Of a stretch of 64,000 nt of DNA, positions 7,266 to 15,015 are shown piece by piece. The stretch covers positions 17,782 through 81,781 of the forward strand of contig CAZWYF010000012.1 in NCBI GenBank assembly GCA_964637835.1, in the 5' to 3' direction. Made by a program: the position numbers and the translations under genes. The notes under the pieces are model-generated. The model saw nothing but the letters and a program-made list of their open reading frames with translations. It was not told the origin of the DNA and did not search any database. This DNA comes from Glo-17 sp964637835. GTDB taxonomy: Bacteria > Krumholzibacteriota > Krumholzibacteriia > LZORAL124-64-63. Position 1 is the first letter of the stretch; each line of letters opens with the position of its first letter.

Positions 7266-10225
7266 CGACTGGTTCCCGAGAACATCGTGCTGTCGTAGAG
7301 CAGCTCGTAGATCAGCTGCAGCGAGCGCAGATCGCGAGCACTCGGGTCCTCCGGTGGGCTCGTGGCCGGAGCGGTGCGGCCGGTCCGGTCCATGGCGATG
7401 GGGTCGCGGGCTTCCTCCGCGATCGGTCGCGGCGACTCTGCCGCGACCCGGACGTTCTCATCCGGAGCCGGCTCGGCGGCGCGCGGCTCCTCCGGGGGCG
7501 CGGACGGCTCCTCGGGATCGGCCGGCTCGTCCTGATGCAGCGCGAGAATCTCCTCCTCGGCGCGCGTCTCCGGCTCGAGGATGACATCGGGCCCCATCAC
7601 GTAACCGCCGTGGGGGGGAATGACCACCGTCGCCGGCGGGGGTACGCGATAGGCGCGACCACGCAGCGTGTTCTCGACCACACGGAGCTGGTACTCGCCG
7701 GGAGCGACGTTCTGGAACAGGTAGTAGCCGTCGAACTCGCTGACGGTGGAGGTCTCGCGCTCGCCGTTGCCGTCGACCAGCTCGAGTCCCACGTTGCGCA
7801 GCGGGCGCGAGAGGTCCACGTCGGCCCCGACCATGCCCTCGAGCTCGCCGACGTACTGGAAGGGGAACTCCAGATCGGACACGCCGCCGGCGTGCACCAT
7901 GGTGGCCATGCCCTCGTGCAGGGGGACCAGATAGGGATCCGCCACGGTCGCGACGTCCAGGCGCACACTGGAGAAGCGATCGGCCGGCAGCCCGGGCAGG
8001 AAGGCCTGCCCGTCCTCCGCGGTGCGGATGTCTCGCCAGTGGTAGTTGCCGGCGAATCCCACGTCCTCGAGCGGCTCATCCCCGGCCCCGAAGGCGCCAT
8101 CGCGGTCCGCGTCGACGAAGGCCCGGACCAGCGCCGCCCCGTGCCGCGAGAGCCGCCGTCCCGACACCGTCCAGGTCCCCCGCTGGGGCGACGCCGCCAG
8201 GGACGTGGAGGCGGTCAATCCGGCGCTCCAGGCTCCATCGGCCACCCCGCCCTGGAAGCCCAGCCGGACCGGCGCGAGGTCCCAGTCCAGCCGGGCGAGC
8301 CAGCTCTCGGACTCCGGCGTCGTGAAGACGCGCATCCCGGAGAGCTGCCCGCGCAGACGCGTCGTGAAGTGGTAGCTCGCCGTGGCGCCGAGGCCGTGCC
8401 AGCGCGCGCCCTCGTCCAGCCGGTAGGCCGCCATCCCGCGCAGGCGGATCCCGGACCGGGCGCCGGCGACCACCAGCTGCCCCACCGTCGTCGCCGCGGA
8501 CGTGGGGCTCGACCAGCGACGGTGCTCGAGTTCGTTGCCGAGATGCAGGCCGGCGAGACCTCCCGAGAGATGCATGGCATAGGTGTCCTCGGTACCCAGC
8601 TCGGGATCCACCGGATCGTCCCGTTCCCACCGGAGCCGGTAGCTCAGCGCCGATTGGCGCCGGTGTCCGAGCAGGCCGTCCAGGCGGGCGGAGATCCGGC
8701 GCTCGGAGGGATGGGGATCGTCGCTGCGAAACCCGTCGAAATCATCATGGCGCTCATAATCGAGATAGAGGGAACGGCCGCCGAGCCGGGCCTGCACGCC
8801 CAGCTTTCCGGCATATCCGGCCGCCAGGTCCTTCGCGCCCACCGCCCGCAGGAAGAAGGGCCCCAGCGATCGCAACACGCTCGCCAGGACCACCTCGCGA
8901 TGCCCGTCCTCGCCACGACTGGCCGAGACCGCCGCCCCGACCGTCGTCACCGCGTCGAGACCGTAGCGCATCTCGGCCTGGTGGTGCCAGTCGTCCCGGT
9001 CATGACCGGAGAGACGCTCGGCACCCTGCCCGAGCAAGGAGAGCCCGGGTTGCAGGCTCGCGAGATCGTAATTCAGCTCGCCACGGCGACTCATGCCGCT
9101 GCGGATGTTGTAAGTGAACACGTCCTCGCGCTGCTGCCCGTTGGGGCCGTACATGACGACGCGGGCCGTGTTCAGTCCGAGGTGCAGCGGCACGTCCGCG
9201 AACTCGTAATACCCCTCGGGCGACGCGGTCTGGATGGCGCGGAGCGTCCCGTCGACGTAGAGCTCGATCTGCCAGCCCGGCGGCGCCTCCCCGTTGATGT
9301 CCACGGCATCGAACTGCGTGGTGCTGCCGAGAGGGCGGTTGGTGACCCGCAGCCCACGACCGCGCAGGGAACTCGCCGCCAGCGCCAGCGACGGACTGAC
9401 GACGTCCCCGATCGCGAACGAGGTCGCCCCGAGCGGTCCGAGGAGGCCGCCGCGGTGATCGTCGCGACCCGCGCGTAGCCAGGCATACCACGCGTCCTGC
9501 TTGCGGGAGTCCTGGCTGACGAAGCCCGTGGTGCTCAGCCGCGCCAGGTCGCCGCGCGCGAGGATGGACCCGCGCCAGTCGGTCTCGCTCTCGCGCGCGT
9601 CGAGGGAGACCGTGGCGTCCAGAAACGGCCAGGAGGCCAGGCGATACCGGGCCTGGCGAAGGGGGTACTCGGGGTCGTCGCCGTGGCCGTCGGAATCCAT
9701 CTGCGCCCATTCCCGCTCGCGGTCCAGGCGGCTGACCAGGGGGACCGGTTCGCGGGAGCGGACCGTGACCTGGAGCCGGCTCAGATCGATCTCGAGTTCC
9801 AGTGGCCACCAGGAGCTCAGGACGTCGCTCGTGGCATAGATGTCGTGATCGTCGACGTGGAGACAGGGCTGGTCGATCCCCGTCTGCCGGCCACCCACGG
9901 TCACGCTCCGCGAGCCGAGATCCAGGCGGAACACGTGATCCTCGTCCAGCAGCCAGCCCTCCACCACACCGGCCGCGGGGGCGCTGACCAGGGCGTACTC
10001 GAGCACCGCCGCGAGCTCGCCCAGCGGCAACAGCACCTGGTCGCCATGCCGGTAGCCGATGAGCCCCTCGCTGGCCAGGTAGCGATCGGCGCGCACCTCG
10101 AGGACCAGGACGTCCTCCTCGTTCACGGGAAGAGTCAGGCCGGGGTCCTGGGCCAGGGCCGGGCCGGCCAGCAGGAGCGCGAGGCACCCGATGATCCGCA
10201 CTGGGATGCCGCGCCGGATGGGCAT
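7262..10225 (-). CDS. Fimbrial usher-like outer-membrane protein with C-terminal prealbumin-like domain
   Basis: 987 aa, with a signal peptide ending GPALA-Q. The N-terminal domain (LPLGELAAVLEYAL) and the barrel region with the plug-like LPLGSTTQFDAVDINGEAPPGWQIELYVDG and YNIRSG are typical of chaperone-usher outer-membrane ushers. After the barrel (to about residue 690) come FVDADRDGAFGAGDEPLEDV, a calcium-binding-like repeat, and a carboxypeptidase-regulatory or SdrD-B-like beta domain (about 800-890), then a Pro/Glu-rich tail. Such C-terminal domains are not found in PapC/FimD. It starts one base after the chaperone stop (10227), so translation is probably coupled. It would form the secretion pore for the DUF4402 subunits. 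Confidence 0.82.
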   Translation of the reverse strand: MPIRRGIPVRIIGCLALLLAGPALAQDPGLTLPVNEEDVLVLEVRADRYLASEGLIGYRHGDQVLLPLGELAAVLEYALVSAPAAGVVEGWLLDEDHVFRLDLGSRSVTVGGRQTGIDQPCLHVDDHDIYATSDVLSSWWPLELEIDLSRLQVTVRSREPVPLVSRLDREREWAQMDSDGHGDDPEYPLRQARYRLASWPFLDATVSLDARESETDWRGSILARGDLARLSTTGFVSQDSRKQDAWYAWLRAGRDDHRGGLLGPLGATSFAIGDVVSPSLALAASSLRGRGLRVTNRPLGSTTQFDAVDINGEAPPGWQIELYVDGTLRAIQTASPEGYYEFADVPLHLGLNTARVVMYGPNGQQREDVFTYNIRSGMSRRGELNYDLASLQPGLSLLGQGAERLSGHDRDDWHHQAEMRYGLDAVTTVGAAVSASRGEDGHREVVLASVLRSLGPFFLRAVGAKDLAAGYAGKLGVQARLGGRSLYLDYERHDDFDGFRSDDPHPSERRISARLDGLLGHRRQSALSYRLRWERDDPVDPELGTEDTYAMHLSGGLAGLHLGNELEHRRWSSPTSAATTVGQLVVAGARSGIRLRGMAAYRLDEGARWHGLGATASYHFTTRLRGQLSGMRVFTTPESESWLARLDWDLAPVRLGFQGGVADGAWSAGLTASTSLAASPQRGTWTVSGRRLSRHGAALVRAFVDADRDGAFGAGDEPLEDVGFAGNYHWRDIRTAEDGQAFLPGLPADRFSSVRLDVATVADPYLVPLHEGMATMVHAGGVSDLEFPFQYVGELEGMVGADVDLSRPLRNVGLELVDGNGERETSTVSEFDGYYLFQNVAPGEYQLRVVENTLRGRAYRVPPPATVVIPPHGGYVMGPDVILEPETRAEEEILALHQDEPADPEEPSAPPEEPRAAEPAPDENVRVAAESPRPIAEEARDPIAMDRTGRTAPATSPPEDPSARDLRSLQLIYELLYDSTMFSGTSR

Positions 10226-10226
10226 G

Positions 10227-11126
10227 TCACGGACTGGAGACCTGGTGCGCGACGACCTCGCCCGCGTCCACCTGGCGCTCGAGCACGAGGTCGCCGCCTC
10301 CGGCCGCAGTCTCGCGGTAGCTGATCACGAAGCGGCCTCGCCGGGGGTCGAGGTCCGGATGGCCGTCCAGATCGACGCGGAAGATGCGCCGCGGCCGGTT
10401 CGCGTAGATCGCGACCCCCCGGCCGGTGTGCAGGTTGGTCCGCTCGCCGCCGTCGGCCACGTGGTCGACCAGCAGATCGCCGTAGACCGAGCGGTCGCCC
10501 GCACGCTCGAGTACGAACTCCAGCGCCGGACCGCCGTCCTCCAGGCCGGAGACCAGGGAGACGTCGCCGAGCTCGATGCTCGCGTCCGGGCGTCCGAATC
10601 GGACGACGACGGGCACCAGGGTCTCGACCGAGGCCTGGGCCCGGGCGATGAACGTGTTCTCGTCGAGCTGCGGTAGAGTCTCGGCGACCTCCTCGAGCCG
10701 TGGGATGTCGGGAACCGAGATGATCGACAGGTGGGCCCGGAACTCCCGGTTCTCCACGTCCAGACCGGCGGGGCGGCGAACGAGCAGGCGCAGGGTCTGC
10801 GACCCGCCGGCGGGGATGACCATGCGCCGAGGCGAGTACTGGAGGACCTGCGCGGCGAAATCGCCGACCGCCTGGCCGAGAGAGTCCGCCCGGACCAGGG
10901 CGCCGTCCTCCGCCATCTCCAGGTAGGCCAGGGAGACGCGGTAGGTCTCGGCCTGATCGCTGCGATTGGAGACGAACGCCGTCGCGGCGCGCGTGCGGCC
11001 ATCGAGGACCACGCGACTGGGGAAGACCGCGACGCCCTGGGCCTCGGCCGGAGCCGCCCAGAGCAGCGCGACCAGTGAGCAAATCATTCCCGAGTGGATG
11101 ATCCATCCTGCCGGGCCTCGCACCAT
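10227..11126 (-). CDS. PapD-like periplasmic fimbrial chaperone
   Basis: 299 aa. The mature N-terminus GVAVFPSRVVLDGRTRAATAFVSNRS is the first strand and loop of a PapD-type immunoglobulin-like domain. A second beta domain follows, with NREFRAHLSIISVP and the late YRVDLDGHPDL region. The start is set at 11126 (MVRGPAGWIIHSG) because GGAGG lies nine bases ahead and a signal peptide ending AAPAEA-Q follows; the in-frame ATG at 11165 has no such site. It would bind and cap the DUF4402 subunits in the periplasm and hand them to the usher immediately downstream. Confidence 0.85.
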   Translation of the reverse strand: MVRGPAGWIIHSGMICSLVALLWAAPAEAQGVAVFPSRVVLDGRTRAATAFVSNRSDQAETYRVSLAYLEMAEDGALVRADSLGQAVGDFAAQVLQYSPRRMVIPAGGSQTLRLLVRRPAGLDVENREFRAHLSIISVPDIPRLEEVAETLPQLDENTFIARAQASVETLVPVVVRFGRPDASIELGDVSLVSGLEDGGPALEFVLERAGDRSVYGDLLVDHVADGGERTNLHTGRGVAIYANRPRRIFRVDLDGHPDLDPRRGRFVISYRETAAGGGDLVLERQVDAGEVVAHQVSSP

Positions 11127-11242
11127 GTCCACGCCTCCGCTGATGTGGAACCCACCAGCTGACAACCACTTATGCGGCCGCCAGCTCCCGCTGTCCCCAT
11201 GCGATCTGCAAGCGTGGTGCCACCGCGAGGCAAATACGAGGA

Positions 11243-11266
11243 CCGGGGCGCGCCATGGCGCCCCGG
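11243..11266 (-). terminator. Hairpin between subunit and chaperone genes
   Basis: A perfect 9-bp GC stem (11243-11251 with 11258-11266) around a 6-base loop, 29 bases after the DUF4402 stop on the minus strand. It may end most transcripts so that the subunit is made in excess over chaperone and usher. No clear U-run follows. Confidence 0.45.
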
Positions 11267-11294
11267 CCCCGGATCCAGTGAACTGGGCGACGGT

Positions 11295-11801
11295 CTACTG
11301 GAAGGTGATCGACAGCGTGTAGGGCAGGTTCTCCTGGCCACCGCTCACCGACGCCGTGGCGGCATCGACGGTCAGGCTCGCGCCGACCTCGAGCTCCACG
11401 ATGTTCGTGCTCAGGGTGTGGGTGGCCGTGGTGGCCGCACCGCCTTCCCAGTCCCAGGTGAAGGAGCCGAGGGTCAGGCCCGACGGCATGCCGCCACCGG
11501 GAGTCGCTGCCACCTCGACATCCGCGCCAGCCACGGACTGGACGGTGAAGACGCCCTGACTGATCCCGGTGTTGTCGAAGACGAGCGCATCGGTGTCCGT
11601 GACCGTGCCGTCGGCCGCGGCGACCACCACGCTGCCGCTGTTGAGCACGAGCGTGCCGAAGTTCAGCGGCGTGTCCTCCGTGATCACGATACCGTCGACG
11701 ATCTCCACGAGACCGTTGGTCGCCAGATCCACGGCCAGGGCGCTACCAGCAGCTGCCATGAGCACCAGAACCAGGATCGAGAAACGCGAGAAGTTCTTCA
11801 T
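11295..11801 (-). CDS. DUF4402-family exported subunit (pilin- or coat-like)
   Basis: 168 aa: a signal peptide (MKNFSRFSILVLVLMAAAGSALA) and a single beta-rich domain. The pattern LNFGTLVLNSGSVVVAAADG, an F-T-V-x-x-V-x-G strand and a closing Y-T-L-S-I-T strand is typical of DUF4402, a family found in chaperone-usher clusters beside spore-coat-U-like proteins. AAAGGAG lies at good spacing before the ATG at 11801. A short inverted repeat (11818-11833) sits in the leader and could stabilise the mRNA. It is the likely main structural subunit exported by the neighbouring chaperone and usher. Confidence 0.75.
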   Translation of the reverse strand: MKNFSRFSILVLVLMAAAGSALAVDLATNGLVEIVDGIVITEDTPLNFGTLVLNSGSVVVAAADGTVTDTDALVFDNTGISQGVFTVQSVAGADVEVAATPGGGMPSGLTLGSFTWDWEGGAATTATHTLSTNIVELEVGASLTVDAATASVSGGQENLPYTLSITFQ

Positions 11802-11963
11802 GACTGACTCCTTTGTGAGAGCAGATCGCTGCTCCCGAACTTCGTTTTCGTTCCCTCTTGTTTCTCCAGGGCTGGTGTCATGTCGTCTCTCAGCCCTTGC
11901 ACAACGTCAGCATCGGACGCCTGCGCGGGGCCTTTAGAGGAAATTCGCGGAAATCATGGGGAT

Positions 11964-12641
11964 CTATTCGTAGAGCGCCTGGATGGTGTAGCCCACGAGC
12001 TGGCCGGCCCCGGGCTCCACCGTCTCGCCATCCACATGCAGCCGCGCGCCGACCGTGAAGACGAGGCGGCCATCGGCGCCGAGCGCAGCGCTCAGCGGAG
12101 GAGGGCCCAGGCTCGTGTCGAAGTCCGTCAGCTGGAAGCCGCCGGAGGCCAGGGAGGTCACGTCGATGCTGATCGCCCGGCCCGGATCGCCGGTCAGCTC
12201 GATCTCGGCGGCCTGGGGCATGCCGCCGAAGAACAGGAGATCGCCGTTGTCGGAGATGGTGCCGTCCGGACCCAGCATCACGCTGCCGGTGCGGTCGCAG
12301 AGGACCCCGAAGTCGAGGGGGAACGTGAGGTAGACGTCGAGCTCGGCCTTCAGGTCCCCGCGGAGCGCCTCCGCATCGATGGCGAGGACCTTCCCGGGCG
12401 CCAGCTCGAGCGGCCGCCGGACCCGCTGCGGCGCCACGACGGTGGGCTCGGCCGGGTCGACGGCGCTGGCGATCCGCGCCTCCCCACCGAGCCACAGCCC
12501 GAGGCAGATCCCCGCCAGGATCCTGGTCAGCACACGGTAGGGTCTCGGTCGGCGTCCGATGGCCAGACTCGCTTCCGTCCGCCTGCGCGCATCGCGTCCG
12601 TGCAGGCGATCTCGCTTCCTCTCGGCCCCGACGGTCGCCAT
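11964..12641 (-). CDS. Second DUF4402-like exported subunit
   Basis: 225 aa from ATG 12641. A 36-residue Arg-rich leader precedes the hydrophobic segment ILAGICLGLWLG and a cut site near RIASA. No Shine-Dalgarno is visible at 12641; a GTG at 12533 (VLTRILAG) would give a normal signal peptide, so the true start is open. The mature part shows the family pattern: LDFGVLCDRTGSVMLGPDG, DLLFFGG and a late LVFTVGARLHVDG. It is the first gene of the minus-strand locus and may be a minor or tip subunit. Function is inferred from family and context. Confidence 0.65.
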   Translation of the reverse strand: MATVGAERKRDRLHGRDARRRTEASLAIGRRPRPYRVLTRILAGICLGLWLGGEARIASAVDPAEPTVVAPQRVRRPLELAPGKVLAIDAEALRGDLKAELDVYLTFPLDFGVLCDRTGSVMLGPDGTISDNGDLLFFGGMPQAAEIELTGDPGRAISIDVTSLASGGFQLTDFDTSLGPPPLSAALGADGRLVFTVGARLHVDGETVEPGAGQLVGYTIQALYE

Positions 12642-12782
12642 TCGACCGCTGAGTCGATCGCTGGCGTGGCCGTTCGTGAGTCAGAGCCCGGCAAGGGGCG
12701 TGCCATGCCTCGTTGCTTTTCGCACGGCCCGTCCACCGCGGCGCCCGGCGATCTGCATCCTCGCGGCGACGGAGGTGGCATC

Positions 12783-12812
12783 TTGCAATGATGCGGCAGT
12801 TCACAGTATACT
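12783..12812 (+). promoter_or_regulatory. Promoter in AT-rich divergent region of the usher locus
   Basis: TTGCAA (12783-12788), 18 bases, TATACT (12807-12812), in the only clearly AT-rich patch nearby (about 12785-12845). CAGTATACTG is palindromic, and on the minus strand TTGGGT-17-TATACT can be drawn across the same bases, so one patch may serve both the plus-strand gene at 12863 and the minus-strand DUF4402 genes. Confidence 0.55.
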
Positions 12813-12862
12813 GAAAATCAATATATCACCCAATTGTACACATTTCGTCGAGGAGCGCGCCC

Positions 12863-13216
12863 GTGAACCGGATACCCATCATCGGTTTCCTCGCCCTGGC
12901 ACTGGTCCTGACGTCCGCGAACCTGGCCCCGGCCGCCTCGCTCGGTACGGTCGCCCACGTGCGCCTGGTCCCGGGGATCGCCGTGGAAGCGGCACCGGAC
13001 GCGGACGCGACCATGGACTGGCGGCTGGAGGGCGCTCCAGGAACCCAGGTCCAGCTCCGCCTCGAGACCCGAGACGCCACCGGCGAGTCCCTCGCGACCC
13101 TCGGCGCCACCGACGTCGTGCTCGATGGAGCCGGCTGGGCGACGGCCTCGCTCCCCATCCCGACGTCATCTCCCATGCCCCGGCCACTGGTCAAGCTGGT
13201 GATCATCCACGAGTAG
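12863..13216 (+). CDS. Small exported protein beside the usher locus
   Basis: 117 aa from GTG 12863, with GAGGAG eight bases ahead. Signal peptide MNRIPIIGFLALALVLTSANLAPAAS, then a compact beta-prone domain (VQLRLETRDATGESLATL, ending LVKLVIIHE). No family recognised. It is transcribed away from the subunit, chaperone and usher genes from a shared AT-rich region. It may be a minor pilus part or a regulator of assembly, but the sequence does not prove a link. Confidence 0.6.
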   Translation: MNRIPIIGFLALALVLTSANLAPAASLGTVAHVRLVPGIAVEAAPDADATMDWRLEGAPGTQVQLRLETRDATGESLATLGATDVVLDGAGWATASLPIPTSSPMPRPLVKLVIIHE

Positions 13217-13281
13217 CCCTGCCGGTGGCTTCACGGCCCACTTCCTGCATCGCTCCCTCCCGGACCCTTCCGGAGGTAGCG

Positions 13282-14013
13282 ATGCGTCCATTTCCTAGCC
13301 GCCCGCGACCGGCCGCCGGCCGGCCCCTCACCAGTCCAGGCCGGGCTCCCGGCACCCTGGCCGGCGCCGCCATGCCCGCCCTCATCCTCGCCGGCGTGCT
13401 CCTCATCGGGGCGCTGCCCGGCCAGGCCATCGCCGCCGACGCCGCCGACACCGCCGCCGACACCGCCCCCCTCCCCACCTCCGACGCCGACTTCCGCGCC
13501 GCGCGCTGGGGTATGGGCCCGTCCGAGGTCCGGCGCACCGAGGCCGCCGCGCCCGACCTCGCCGAGGGCCCCCTGCTGGCCTTCCCCGCCACCGTGGCCG
13601 GCGATTCCTGCCGGGTGATCTACTTCTTCGAGCAGGACCGCCTCTGCATGGGCTTCTACCAGTGGTCCGACACCCACGAGGAGCTCGCGGCGTACTTCGA
13701 CGACGCCGAGGCGCTCCGCGCCGAACTGACCGCCGCCTACGAGGAGCCGCCCATCGAGAAGTGGGACTGGGAAGACCCCATGTTCGCCGAGGACCCGGAG
13801 CTGCACGCCGAGGCCCTGGGCCTGGGCCTGGTCCGCTACGAGCTGGGCTGGATGAGCGAGCGCAGCCTCGTGGCGCTGCGCCTGGCCGGCGGCAACTACA
13901 AGGCCGACATCCTGGTGATGTACGCCGACCGCCGCTGCTTCGCCCGCGGCCAGGATGCCTTCGGGGCCTTCTTCGCCGGCAAGGTGGGCGTCCCCTCGCC
14001 CTACTACCGCTGA
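13282..14013 (+). CDS. Exported protein of unknown function
   Basis: 243 aa from ATG 13282, with CGGAGG six bases ahead. The N-terminus is long and basic before the hydrophobic stretch MPALILAGVLLIGALPGQAIA, so ATG 13372 is a possible later start. The mature protein opens with FRAARWGMGPSEVRRTE, a pattern common in bacterial proteins of unknown function that begin with a Trp-Gly-Met helix. An acidic region (EELAAYFDDAEALRAELTAAYEEPP) and VYFFEQD-like strands follow. Its end overlaps the convergent ParB-like gene by 10 bp. Confidence 0.6.
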   Translation: MRPFPSRPRPAAGRPLTSPGRAPGTLAGAAMPALILAGVLLIGALPGQAIAADAADTAADTAPLPTSDADFRAARWGMGPSEVRRTEAAAPDLAEGPLLAFPATVAGDSCRVIYFFEQDRLCMGFYQWSDTHEELAAYFDDAEALRAELTAAYEEPPIEKWDWEDPMFAEDPELHAEALGLGLVRYELGWMSERSLVALRLAGGNYKADILVMYADRRCFARGQDAFGAFFAGKVGVPSPYYR

Positions 14014-14942
14014 CGGCCGGCCCGCGAGCCCGCGGGCACCGCCCCCCGCACCCACCGCCACCACCGCCGCCACCACCGTGGCGGCGGCATGGCCCGGGCC
14101 GGGTCCAGGGCGTCGTCGCGGTACGCCTGCCGCAGCCGGTGCAGACGGTCCACCGCCCAGAGGTAGAGGTCGGTGGCCGTCCGTCCGGGGAAGTCCGCCA
14201 GCAGGCCGTGCTCGCCGATCACCGCCAGCACCGGCCGGTAGACGGTGTCGCGCCAGGAGGCCACCGCCTCCTCCCACGACGGCTCCCGCCCCTGCTGCAA
14301 CCCCAGGTAGTACCGGTGACCGGCGATGTGCTCGAGGAGCCGGTCGTAGCCGGCCGGCGAGGTCGGGGCCACGGCCTCCTCGCCAGCCACCGGCAGCCCG
14401 GTGACCTGGGCGAAGTTCCGCGCGCTGGCCTTGGCGAGGATGGTGTCCAGCGTGTCGCCGGGTTCCACGCTCGCCTCGGTGGGGAACTCCCAGACGTGGG
14501 CCTCGATGCTGGACGACCCCACCATCCGCGCCACCGCCACCCGGTGGTGGCCGTCCACCACGAAGTACGCCTCGCCCACCTGGTAGAGATCCACCGGCGG
14601 GAAGCCACTGCGCTCGGCGAGGGCGCGCAGGCCGCGCAGGCGCTCGCGCTGGGTGTCGTCCCGGGGCAGGAAGGCGCGGTCGAAGTCGCGAGTGCGGTTC
14701 AGCGAGCCGGTGATCGCCGCCAGGGGCACCTCCCGCACGCCCCGGTCGATCATGTGGCCCAGCCGCAGGTGATGCTGCACCTCGCGGAACGGCACCAGGC
14801 CGTCGGGACGGCCGCGCAGGACGCCCAGCAGGTCGCGCACCGCCGGCGCCAGCGGGCCGAGGCGATCGAGGGGGCCCAGGGGCTCCGGCGCCCGTGGCAG
14901 CGACGCCTCCGGCGGCCGGGAGCGCCCCTCCGGCGTGGTCAC
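14004..14942 (-). CDS. ParB-N-like (Srx/ParB fold) domain protein
   Basis: 312 aa. The core PVDLYQVGEAYFVVDGHHRVAVARMVG is the ParB/sulfiredoxin-fold nucleotide-binding motif (D-G-H-H-R). The rest is helical with a Trp/Arg-rich C-terminus. Start is GTG 14942, because GAGGTG lies six bases ahead; a longer upstream reading would run into the amylase gene. There is no ParA partner and no helix-turn-helix is visible, so it is not a classical partition protein. Related stand-alone domains have been linked to DNA or ATP binding. Actual role unknown. Confidence 0.65.
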   Translation of the reverse strand: MTTPEGRSRPPEASLPRAPEPLGPLDRLGPLAPAVRDLLGVLRGRPDGLVPFREVQHHLRLGHMIDRGVREVPLAAITGSLNRTRDFDRAFLPRDDTQRERLRGLRALAERSGFPPVDLYQVGEAYFVVDGHHRVAVARMVGSSSIEAHVWEFPTEASVEPGDTLDTILAKASARNFAQVTGLPVAGEEAVAPTSPAGYDRLLEHIAGHRYYLGLQQGREPSWEEAVASWRDTVYRPVLAVIGEHGLLADFPGRTATDLYLWAVDRLHRLRQAYRDDALDPARAMPPPRWWRRWWRWVRGAVPAGSRAGRQR

Positions 14943-15015
14943 GCCCCCACCTCGGGATGCCGGGTATCGGGCAGCGTGAGCCCGCCGGTGGCCGCGTACC
15001 AGTCCACCAGCTTGC

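Noticed and set aside
14004..14942. Chromosome-partition ParB
   Set aside because: No ParA neighbour, no parS site and no helix-turn-helix; only the ParB/sulfiredoxin-fold core is present.
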